Part shown: positions 5,100 to 11,924 of the stretch, in pieces
Numbering within the stretch: position 1 is the first letter of the stretch
Layout: each line of letters opens with the position of its first letter
DNA from: Patescibacteria group bacterium
GTDB taxonomy: Bacteria > Patescibacteriota > Minisyncoccia > Phycocordibacterales > JANLHH01
DNA length: 12,732 bases
Assembly: GCA_024654605.1 (NCBI GenBank)
Contig: JANLHH010000027.1
Coordinates: 1-12,732, forward strand
Direction: 5' to 3'
The notes under the pieces: model-generated
The model's database searches: none
Seen by the model: only the letters and a program-made list of their open reading frames with translations
What the model was told of the DNA's origin: nothing
Program-made: the position numbers and the translations under genes

Positions 5100-7454
5100 T
5101 TATTCTCCTTTTATTGGCAACGCGTCTCGTTCTTCCGGTAGTGGAAGCGGAGGTGCCACGTCTGTGAATGGCTCTCTGCCTCCACGCAAGTTATTAAGAA
5201 TCTCCTTCACCTCGCTGTTTTCCGGATTGAGCTCTCCAATGTCTTCAAATTGAGCGATTGCGTCATTCCTTCTCCCTACTTGATCGTAACTTAGTCCTAA
5301 GAAATACTTTGCATTCGCATACACGGGGTTAAGCATAACTGCGCGTTCAAGCGCCACAATGGCTCCGCTATAATTTCCGTCTTTATATTTCAGGAACCCA
5401 AGCTGGAAGAATACGCCGATATCGTTCGGCGCGATCAAAGACGCGCGCTCTGTAGATTCAATCGCCGCTCTTATGTTTCCTTCCTTTGCTTCAATCTGTG
5501 AAAGAAAGAAAATTGCTTGCGCGTAGTCCTGCTTAAGCGTGAGCGATTCCTCTATGCGTGCGCGCGCTTTTTCAATATCGCCGCGGGCAACCTCAAGGCG
5601 CGCGAGAGTCAGATAAAGTGCCGGACTCTTGGGATTTTTTTCCAACGCTTTTTCATAAGAAGCAAGCGCGTTATCATACGCGCCTTCAATATTAAGCGGT
5701 ACCACGGAAGCGTAAACATTCCCGAGCGATTCCCAGTTCAAATAGTTGGTAGCATCCGCCTCGGTTGCCCGCCGGGCATAAGAAATGGCATTGCCGAGCG
5801 TATTCTGAAACTGTTCGCGCAATACATCTTCACTGACATCGCTTATGGAAAGAATGTTGCCAAACCGCACGGTTTGCAGTTCGGAAAGCGCGCGGAGATA
5901 CATGTCATACTCGTAGAGTTCGGTAGCGCGCAACATGGAAGACTCTGTGCTGTTGATATCTCCTCCCACATTAAATGCCGCAATGGCTTTGTTGAACATA
6001 AACCCGGAAAGAAACCTTTGCACAAAGAAATATTCCAAGACGGCAGAGGAAACGATCATAACAATCAGAAGTAAGACTGTGATAAAACCAATTCTCGGAT
6101 TATCAACAACTGATATCTTGTAGTTTCTCTCCAATCCTCCTTTCGTTAACATTGCCACAAATATTCCCGTAAAGAGAAAAGCGAAACTGAGGTTGACGAT
6201 ATTGGGGACATAAAACACCGCCACGATCCATAGATAAGAAGCCGACAAAAAGGAGGAAAAAATAAAATAGTTGATAAGCCTGTCCTTGTGAGGAGTAATA
6301 AGCGCCTTCACTCCCGTATACAGAAAAGAGAGCAAGAACAGCACCCATGCAAGAATTCCTGCTATGCCAAGCGTTGTGGCAAAAGTGGGTATCATGCCGA
6401 TACCAAAAGCAAATCCCGTATCCCAAAAGAGCGTATTATTGATGCCGTCCGGCTTCAAAGAAAACCACTGTTGTTCAAACCTATTCGGACCGCTCCCGAA
6501 CACCGGGTTCTCGAAAAGCGAACGGGAAGCAATCTCAAGCGTCGCGCCCCACGAAGGCCGCACTTCAACCTGTGAAATACCGAGGCTGGTGCTTAACACA
6601 TTTCCCAGATTACCCGGTAATAAAAACAAAAGAGAAACGATTGCAACAACAAGAGGAGTGAACGGTATGTGATTGACTGCTACAGGAACATCGCTTGTCA
6701 CCTCTGCGCGCTTTCTTTCAAACGAGAGACCGTAGACGAGAACTAACACGGAAAAAATTCCCATCAATATCCACGCGAGAGAAAAATTAGCGAGCGTAAG
6801 GAAGAACAAGGAGATAAAAAGCAAAACATGAAAGATTATCTTCATACTGCCCCGAAGCGTGAGTAGCTGGAGCGTCACGAGCGAAAACACTCCCGTAAGC
6901 CCGAAGAAGAGCGCCATGTCATTATATTTTCCGAAGAGGTTGGAGGCGGAAGAAGTGAATGCGTTAAATGAAAGAAAATCAACACCGAATATGAGCCGCG
7001 CGCCTTGATACAGCGCCAATATGAGAGCCGCCACTACAAGAGCCGAGTAGACATGGAGTATCTTGTCCATGTTTTGAAAAAATACGGAGGAAAGAAACAT
7101 GAGCAGAAATAAAACAAGAAAAACAATGAAAGTTCCTGTTTCGTGACCAAGTCCGAACAATGAAACTTTCACCGCGGGAGAAAGTAAAGATGAAACCAGA
7201 AATACTACCACAACACTCGCCGCAGTAAAGAGTACGAAACTCCTCGGAATGTTGAGTACTCCTTCCTTCAGTCGCGCAACAAGCCATAAGAGAAAGGAGA
7301 GTGAGACGAATATTGCGAGAAGACCTCCTTTGGCAAAATCAATGGAAACGACATTAGCGGGAAGAAAAAAAATGGGAAGTAAAAACGTTGTAGCGACAAG
7401 AAAACCTGAAGAAATGGCATCTAAGAGAAAAAGTGAATTGTTTTGTTTATCCAT
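5100..7454 (-). CDS. O-antigen-ligase-like polytopic membrane protein with C-terminal TPR repeats
   Basis: 784 residues in two halves. Residues about 10-480 hold some 11-13 membrane segments. A Wzy_C-like element lies at 313-326 (LFENPVFGSGPNRF), in the large loop before further helices, where O-antigen ligases and polymerases carry their glycan-handling loop. Residues about 500-757 form a helical region with around five TPR units (570-757, for example ALASYEKALEKNPKSPALY and AIVALERAVMLNPVYANAKY). A proline-rich acidic tail follows (PPLPLPEERD). The membrane part suggests transfer or polymerisation of lipid-linked glycans at the cell surface, with the TPR part recruiting partner proteins; this is family-level inference and the substrate is unknown. 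ATG 7454 is preceded by GGAAG with a 5-nt gap. It shares its strand with murJ downstream. Confidence 0.82.
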   Translation of the reverse strand: MDKQNNSLFLLDAISSGFLVATTFLLPIFFLPANVVSIDFAKGGLLAIFVSLSFLLWLVARLKEGVLNIPRSFVLFTAASVVVVFLVSSLLSPAVKVSLFGLGHETGTFIVFLVLFLLMFLSSVFFQNMDKILHVYSALVVAALILALYQGARLIFGVDFLSFNAFTSSASNLFGKYNDMALFFGLTGVFSLVTLQLLTLRGSMKIIFHVLLFISLFFLTLANFSLAWILMGIFSVLVLVYGLSFERKRAEVTSDVPVAVNHIPFTPLVVAIVSLLFLLPGNLGNVLSTSLGISQVEVRPSWGATLEIASRSLFENPVFGSGPNRFEQQWFSLKPDGINNTLFWDTGFAFGIGMIPTFATTLGIAGILAWVLFLLSFLYTGVKALITPHKDRLINYFIFSSFLSASYLWIVAVFYVPNIVNLSFAFLFTGIFVAMLTKGGLERNYKISVVDNPRIGFITVLLLIVMIVSSAVLEYFFVQRFLSGFMFNKAIAAFNVGGDINSTESSMLRATELYEYDMYLRALSELQTVRFGNILSISDVSEDVLREQFQNTLGNAISYARRATEADATNYLNWESLGNVYASVVPLNIEGAYDNALASYEKALEKNPKSPALYLTLARLEVARGDIEKARARIEESLTLKQDYAQAIFFLSQIEAKEGNIRAAIESTERASLIAPNDIGVFFQLGFLKYKDGNYSGAIVALERAVMLNPVYANAKYFLGLSYDQVGRRNDAIAQFEDIGELNPENSEVKEILNNLRGGREPFTDVAPPLPLPEERDALPIKGE

Positions 7455-7492
7455 AATATCTTCCGGTAAAAATTGATGTAGATAATGTGTTT

Positions 7493-7520
7493 ATTATACA
7501 AGAATATGAACACCGAGCAA
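7493..7520 (-). promoter_or_regulatory. Promoter of the ligase-like/TPR gene
   Basis: TTGCTC (7520-7515), a 16-bp spacer and TATAAT (7498-7493) on the minus strand. The predicted start is near 7486, leaving a leader of about 32 nt that contains the GGAAG ribosome site at 7464-7460. It lies back to back with the rnpB promoter, about 20 bp apart. Confidence 0.7.
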
Positions 7521-7540
7521 AGCGACAACTTTGTGCACAG

Positions 7541-7568
7541 TTGCAATTTTAATATCTTGTTGTATAAT
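7541..7568 (+). promoter_or_regulatory. Promoter of rnpB
   Basis: TTGCAA (7541-7546), a 16-bp spacer and a perfect TATAAT (7563-7568). The expected first base (about 7575) coincides with the start of the P1 helix of the RNase P RNA, so the RNA needs little or no 5' trimming. Confidence 0.78.
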
Positions 7569-7742
7569 GTTTGAGTTGTATCGGGCAGTTGCCCCGACAT
7601 TGTCGGGGAGGAAAGTCCGAACACTCCCCTGTTTTACACAGGGAGAAGGGTAGCGGGTAATTCCCGTCCGGAGCAATCCGAGAGGTGCGAGCAGAGACGC
7701 CACACAACGAAAGGCGTGTGGACGCTTCCGTAAGGAGGCGTA

Positions 7743-7791
7743 GCCGAGCACCATCTGTGTCTCTCTAACAAGAGATAGAGATGGTGCTCGG
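7743..7791 (+). repeat. Palindromic hairpin in rnpB, copy 1 (P12 position)
   Basis: CCGAGCACCATCT (7744-7756) pairs perfectly with AGATGGTGCTCGG (7779-7791), 13 bp. An upper stem TCTCT/AGAGA (7762-7766 with 7771-7775) is capped by an AACA loop. The outer 11 bp, CCGAGCACCAT/ATGGTGCTCGG, are identical to those of copy 2 at 7901-7996. On the left side the identity extends one more base (G 7743 and G 7900). Confidence 0.9.
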
Positions 7792-7899
7792 GTGAAACGG
7801 CTAAATCCTTACTCGAGTGCAAGGCCGTGCTCCGTTGTCTTGCAACGGAGAGTGCCGCTTGAGCCACGCAGTAATGCGCGGCCCAGATAAATAACTGTC

Positions 7900-7996
7900 G
7901 CCGAGCACCATTTGCGCGTTTAAATAGTTTTGGTATCAAGACAAATTATTACGTTTTTGTCTTACCAATACTACCTAGTGCCTAAATGGTGCTCGG
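7900..7996 (+). repeat. Palindromic hairpin in rnpB, copy 2 (extended P19 position)
   Basis: CCGAGCACCATTT (7901-7913) pairs with AAATGGTGCTCGG (7984-7996), 13 bp. The outer 11 bp match copy 1 exactly. Above it a second helix continues: TAGT/ACTA (7925-7928 with 7970-7973), TTGGT/ACCAA (7930-7934 with 7964-7968), a three-base bulge, then AAGACAAA/TTTGTCTT (7938-7945 with 7956-7963) and an apical loop of about 10 nt. The upper part is AT-rich and unrelated to copy 1. It sits between the conserved AACTGTC and ACAGAA blocks, where P19 occurs in other bacteria. Confidence 0.88.
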
Positions 7997-8033
7997 TACA
8001 GAATTCGGCTTATAGATACAACACATAACTATC

Positions 8034-8063
8034 AAAAACCTCCGCCCTACGGCGGAGGTTTTT
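8034..8063. terminator. Bidirectional terminator between rnpB and the reductase gene
   Basis: ACCTCCGCC (8038-8046) and GGCGGAGGT (8051-8059) form a 9-bp GC-rich stem with loop CTAC. T-runs flank both sides (TTTTT at 8059-8063 on the + strand; AAAAA at 8034-8038 giving T on the minus strand). It serves rnpB, ending at 8022, and the convergent reductase gene, ending at 8092. Confidence 0.93.
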
Positions 8064-8091
8064 GTTTATATTACTAACCTGAAATGAAACT

Positions 8092-10416
8092 TTAAATCTC
8101 ACATACTCCGGCAACACAAGCAAGTTCTTTCTTTACTTCAGTAGTATCGGACTTTTCGTAGAGAACGATCTTTGAGAAATCAATCTTACCAAAACGCTTC
8201 ATCATTTCATCGTATCGCTTCTTGTCGATTGCCTCGTATGGCGCAAGCTGATAGACGTGGTTATCGCGCGGAAGAAATGAAAGACCGCCGATAAGATCCC
8301 AATTCTCGTAGAGCCAGTGGGCCACTCCCACCCATTCATTTTCTCCAACTGAGATGGTTATGGAAGGATTGTGTTCGGTATAACTTTGTTTCACTTTTTT
8401 CCAGTGGTCAAGCTGATCAAAAGCCGACAAATCATCTTTAAAGATAGAATTTGCGGGCGCTTTGATCGGAAATTCAAGTACATAGGTGTTTGCCGTCTCC
8501 ATTGACTGTCCAACCTCGGGATAGTACAAGATTCCCTGCTCTTTCATCATGGCGAAAAGCGGATCATGGGCCGCGATGCGTACGCGGCGAATATAATATT
8601 CGGAATGTCGTGGATGCATACCCGAAGAAGAATCCACAAGCTGTGAAAGTGTGCCTGAAGGCTTCACTGCGGTAATACACGTCGATTGATTGGTACCAAA
8701 ACGCTCTGCGTACTTTTTATTCATCTTGATTGTTTCTTCTTTGAGTTTCGCCAACACCTCCGGATCACGCGCCACACTGGAGTCCCACTGCCCTGTGATG
8801 GAAACACCGAGTAATCGTTCTTTTTCGCAATTCCCTTTCCATTCTTTTGAGAGGTAAGGGAAATATGTCAACGTTGATTGATAGGTGCCCAAGATGGTGG
8901 CAACTCTTATCTTTCGAAGTAAAGATTCTTTGGTATCTTCAGAACGAGCAACGACCTCCGAGAGATTACAAAATTGCTTTGACTGCAGTAGGATCTCGCC
9001 ACATGGATTAGTACCCACAGACCGCACATCCCCTTTCAGTGCCTTCAAGCGACGTTCGGGGAGCGTTTTATGTAAACTCCCCCTATTGAAGATGCCGCGT
9101 TCTCCTGAACCGCTTTTCATAAGCGCGATCCATTCGTCCAAAAATTCCTCATTCGTTGGCTTTTCCATATATACGGCAGAGTTGTTCGCCATAGAGCGTT
9201 GAGGCTCCGTCAAGTAGAACTGGCCTTTCTTCGCATCCCGCATCTTCACGTCGTCAAGGTCAGAAAGAGAGATGAGCGCGCTTCTGCGCACACCACCGGC
9301 AACGACAACCTCACCGATCTTGCAGATAATATCGTGTACATCAATATTAGAGAGTCTTCTTCCTTGTTTCTTTAATATCTTCGCGCGCGTAAAGGAGAGC
9401 ACGCTTCGTAGAGGCTCAGGTCCTGAGGATCGGCCGCCCATGGTCTTCAATTTCGCACCCGCCGGACGGAGTTTTGAAAAATCAAAGTCTACGTCTTTGC
9501 CCGCAAACCATGTCTTCATGCCATACACGAGTGAATCAGCCCAACCTTCTTTTGTGTCCGGAATAACATGTGTCGGTAATTTTTTGCCGGTCTGAAATTT
9601 AATCTGCGGAAGCTGCTGCACATTGTAACTCTCAGCGGCAAATCCGGCACCCGTACCACACATCAAGATGTACATGATCTCTCCAAAATCCTGCAGTTTG
9701 GTTGGCGCGATAAACGAACAATTATATGCGCACACATTTGTTCTGCGTGTGGCAGGACCCGCAAACTGAAGCAATCGCATGGATGGCATCGCTTCATGAT
9801 TGAGAATCGCTTCGCGCACTTCTTTGTACTCTTTGGCGGTGAGTTTGTCACCGAGATTCTCTTTCATAAAATCTACGTAACGATCCACAGTCTCAATCCA
9901 TGTCTCGCGTCGCCCCTCTTTCTCGATCCATCGCGCATAGGTGCGATAGAAAACAAACTCCGCAAGTTGGTTACGAAAATATTTACTGCTCTCTTCGGTG
10001 AGTTTTCGCACGTGCTCGGGAACAGCCACTCCTTCTGCGCGCGCCTGCGCTCTTTTCTCGCGATACAAAATATATGCCTTTGCAGTATCAGCAAAATCCT
10101 CCCAGATGAGCTCGCGCTCCACCGTATCTTGAATTTCTTCCACCAAAGGAGTGTAGAGACTGTCTTTGATGTTGGATTTATAAAGGTGGAGTACCACTTT
10201 TTCGGCAATCCGATGCGCATCAAATTCGTTTCCTTCTCCGGTAACCTTCATTGCTTTGGCAACAGCGTCGGAAATTCTCGTGATGTCAAAAGAAACAACA
10301 GTGCCGTCTCGTTTTTTAACTCTTTTTAAGAGCTTGGTAATATTTTTTGTTGCTTCCGCGCCTTTGACCATATTTTTTGAGTGTCTTCCCCTTACCCCAC
10401 TACCCGGAAAGGACAT
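8092..10416 (-). CDS. nrdJ: Adenosylcobalamin-dependent ribonucleoside-triphosphate reductase (class II RNR)
   Basis: 774 residues. It reduces ribonucleotides to deoxyribonucleotides using a cobalamin-generated thiyl radical. An N-terminal ATP-cone occupies about 28-125 (RVKKRDGTVVSFD onward), a nucleotide-sensing control domain. The catalytic barrel has TNVCAYNCSF (226-235, the first redox cysteine being C229 or C233), CGTGAGF (253-259) and GGVRRSA (374-380). TNPCGEI at 469-475 holds the radical cysteine C472 and E474. C483 lies 11 residues on, matching the C408/C419 spacing of the Lactobacillus leichmannii enzyme. The tail ends ACVAGVCEI, a Cx4C pair (C767, C772) for electron delivery. A cell using this enzyme needs vitamin B12. 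The start may be ATG 10416 or ATG 10371 (MVKGAEATKN); neither has a good SD, and a stop lies eight codons upstream of the first. Confidence 0.96.
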   Translation of the reverse strand: MSFPGSGVRGRHSKNMVKGAEATKNITKLLKRVKKRDGTVVSFDITRISDAVAKAMKVTGEGNEFDAHRIAEKVVLHLYKSNIKDSLYTPLVEEIQDTVERELIWEDFADTAKAYILYREKRAQARAEGVAVPEHVRKLTEESSKYFRNQLAEFVFYRTYARWIEKEGRRETWIETVDRYVDFMKENLGDKLTAKEYKEVREAILNHEAMPSMRLLQFAGPATRRTNVCAYNCSFIAPTKLQDFGEIMYILMCGTGAGFAAESYNVQQLPQIKFQTGKKLPTHVIPDTKEGWADSLVYGMKTWFAGKDVDFDFSKLRPAGAKLKTMGGRSSGPEPLRSVLSFTRAKILKKQGRRLSNIDVHDIICKIGEVVVAGGVRRSALISLSDLDDVKMRDAKKGQFYLTEPQRSMANNSAVYMEKPTNEEFLDEWIALMKSGSGERGIFNRGSLHKTLPERRLKALKGDVRSVGTNPCGEILLQSKQFCNLSEVVARSEDTKESLLRKIRVATILGTYQSTLTYFPYLSKEWKGNCEKERLLGVSITGQWDSSVARDPEVLAKLKEETIKMNKKYAERFGTNQSTCITAVKPSGTLSQLVDSSSGMHPRHSEYYIRRVRIAAHDPLFAMMKEQGILYYPEVGQSMETANTYVLEFPIKAPANSIFKDDLSAFDQLDHWKKVKQSYTEHNPSITISVGENEWVGVAHWLYENWDLIGGLSFLPRDNHVYQLAPYEAIDKKRYDEMMKRFGKIDFSKIVLYEKSDTTEVKKELACVAGVCEI

Positions 10417-10594
10417 AGAGTATTGAACCGACGAGAATTAATTATTAATGAATTTTGTACCCTCATTGTATCGCAAACAGGCAACTAAAAAGAAGTGTGG
10501 ATAAGTACATAAAAGATAAAAAAAGACGCCTGTAAAGACGTCTCTTCGTTTCACATTGTTCTGTTTGCGTTATTCGCATCGGTTTTTGAAGACA
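10417..10594. other. Intergenic region between the reductase gene and the M16 operon
   Basis: A 178-bp gap without a supportable gene. It holds the M16 operon terminator (10515-10543) and, presumably, the reductase promoter. A minus-strand TACAAT at 10470-10465 and an AT-rich stretch at 10436-10450 are the only -10 candidates, and neither has a good -35 partner. I looked for a cobalamin riboswitch and an NrdR box and saw neither; the space is too short for a full cobalamin riboswitch plus promoter. Confidence 0.4.
10515..10543 (-). terminator. Probable intrinsic terminator of the M16 peptidase operon
   Basis: On the minus strand AGACG (10543-10539) and CGTCT (10528-10524) form a 5-bp stem around a 10-nt loop. 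A long T-run follows (TTTTTTTATCTTTT). The stem is short, so efficiency is uncertain, but the location about 50 bp after the stop codon at 10595 and the T-run fit. Confidence 0.6.
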
Positions 10595-11917
10595 TTACCC
10601 TTTCTTGTTTTTTGAACCGATCGTCCCCACGGCAATTTGAACCACATTTTGTGTATTCAGATACCGCGAAATGGCACTGTTCACCTGGGCTTGGGTGATC
10701 GCGTTGATGAGGGCGGGAAAATGGTCAAGAAAGTGTCTCTCTCTACCCTCTTCTTTGTTGTGCAAAATAATCGCGGCCAGTTCGTGGGTACTCTCAAGAC
10801 TCACATCAAAAGAACCTATTATGGTTTCTTTGCGTTCACGCAATTCTTTCGCACTTATTCCCTCTCTCGCAAAACGAAAGAGCTCATTGCTCGTTGATTC
10901 CTCCCCTTTTTGCAGTAATTCGGGAGCAAAACTTCCGTTGATAAACCAGAACCCGTCAACACCGCTCTCTGTGCCGGAAAGTAGAGAATAAATACTGTAT
11001 GTTAATCCTTGTCTTTCACGCACTTCCATCATCAATCGCGCGCAAAAATCTCCACCGAGCGCCTGCACGCCAAGCAATAAAGGATAATAATCTGGATGAG
11101 TATTGTTAATACCGATGGATTGTCCCATCAATACATTTACGCTTGTCTTGTCGGGAATGAACACTATTTCTTTTTTGCCACGAGATAAAATTTTCCTGCG
11201 GTATGGACCGGAAGAAAGTGTGAGCGGAGATTGCCGCCATCCGCTAAAAACGCGGCTCACTTTTTTTTCTACTTCTTTATGGGACACGTCGCCGACAACA
11301 ACAAGATTGCTTGATCCAAGTCCGTAATTCTTCTTATGAAATTCTTTAAGAGCGCGTACTTTTGTGCGCTTGATCGCTGTTATTAATTCCGGAATACTCA
11401 ACTGATAATTCGGGTGGTCTTTGGGAAACAAAGATTGAGACAAGGCGATGCTTCCTACTCTTTCCGTGTCTTCTTTCGCAAGCAGAAGCTCTGCGATCAT
11501 TCGTTTTTGCATGACCGCAAATTCCGCAACTCCAAACTTTGGGGAACGCAACTGCTCGTAGAGAAGCGCGAGTACCTTCTCAATGTCTTTGCTCATACAC
11601 CTTATCGTAAATTGTACCCTGAATTCACTCAAAGAAAATTGGATAGACGCGCCAAAATGTTCGAGCTCATCATTAATGGCATTTTTATCTTTTTTTATGG
11701 TGCCTTGGTCAAGCATCGCCACCACCAAGAGAGCAAGTACGGGATTTTCTTTCGGACTATACATGCGCCCTCCTAAAATACTCCCCGTGATTACGGCAAT
11801 ACCTTCCGCGCTATTTTTCAAGGTAAAAAGGTGCATTCCCGGGACAGGAATACTTTCTTTGATATGCTCGGAGATATGCACTCCTCCTTTATGTAATTGT
11901 GTGGCTTGATGTTTCAT
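10595..11917 (-). CDS. M16-family peptidase-like protein, non-catalytic subunit
   Basis: 440 residues from ATG 11917, with the two-domain M16B layout. The N-terminal half has GSILGGRMYSPKEN and INDELEHFGASIQFS, which align with GSR...E and LE..GG.....T of active enzymes. Where HxxEH should be, it reads LLVVA (about 63-67), so the zinc ligands are gone. The C-terminal half keeps RERQGLTYSIYS (about 300-311), the R/Y motif that binds the substrate backbone. In heterodimeric M16B peptidases one chain brings zinc and the other brings this R/Y pair, so this is likely the partner of the product encoded just upstream. The start follows the upstream TAA by 7 nt, with AAAGGG overlapping that stop as SD. 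An earlier in-frame opening (to 11983) lies inside the upstream gene and is unlikely. Confidence 0.9.
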   Translation of the reverse strand: MKHQATQLHKGGVHISEHIKESIPVPGMHLFTLKNSAEGIAVITGSILGGRMYSPKENPVLALLVVAMLDQGTIKKDKNAINDELEHFGASIQFSLSEFRVQFTIRCMSKDIEKVLALLYEQLRSPKFGVAEFAVMQKRMIAELLLAKEDTERVGSIALSQSLFPKDHPNYQLSIPELITAIKRTKVRALKEFHKKNYGLGSSNLVVVGDVSHKEVEKKVSRVFSGWRQSPLTLSSGPYRRKILSRGKKEIVFIPDKTSVNVLMGQSIGINNTHPDYYPLLLGVQALGGDFCARLMMEVRERQGLTYSIYSLLSGTESGVDGFWFINGSFAPELLQKGEESTSNELFRFAREGISAKELRERKETIIGSFDVSLESTHELAAIILHNKEEGRERHFLDHFPALINAITQAQVNSAISRYLNTQNVVQIAVGTIGSKNKKG

Positions 11918-11924
11918 AAACCCT

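Larger units (their letters stand above)
7575..8022 (+). ncRNA. rnpB: RNase P RNA (catalytic subunit, M1-like)
   Basis: The RNA that cleaves 5' leaders from tRNA precursors. P1 closes the molecule: GTTGTATC (7575-7582) with GATACAAC (8015-8022). A compact P3 hairpin, CCCCGAC/GTCGGGG (7592-7608), follows. Conserved blocks are GAGGAAAGTCCGAACACTCC (from 7608), GTGAAACGGCTAAATCC (7792-7808), GCAAGGCC (7819-7826), GCTTGAGCC (7857-7865), AGATAAATAACTGTC (from 7885) and ACAGAATTCGGCTTAT (from 7998). P9 and P18 carry GTAA loops. P13 and P14 are absent: the P12 hairpin runs straight into the J11/12 block. Oddities: P12 (7744-7791) and P19 (7901-7996) share the same basal stem, P19 is unusually long (96 nt), and no GGU occurs in the P15/L15 segment. 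Helix names come from my manual comparison with E. coli and B. subtilis. Confidence 0.95.

Noticed and set aside
5517..6074. 185-codon + strand frame opposite the TPR region
   Set aside because: Composition reflects the opposite strand of the TPR repeats. No SD and no family resemblance.
7634..7939. Open frame on the minus strand across rnpB (101 codons), and another at 7494-7754
   Set aside because: Both are antisense to a highly conserved structural RNA, have no ribosome site, and give protein without recognisable domains. Shadow frames.
10417..10594. Cobalamin riboswitch or NrdR boxes controlling the reductase
   Set aside because: No conserved B12-box-like or paired 16-bp NrdR-box-like sequence is seen in the gap.
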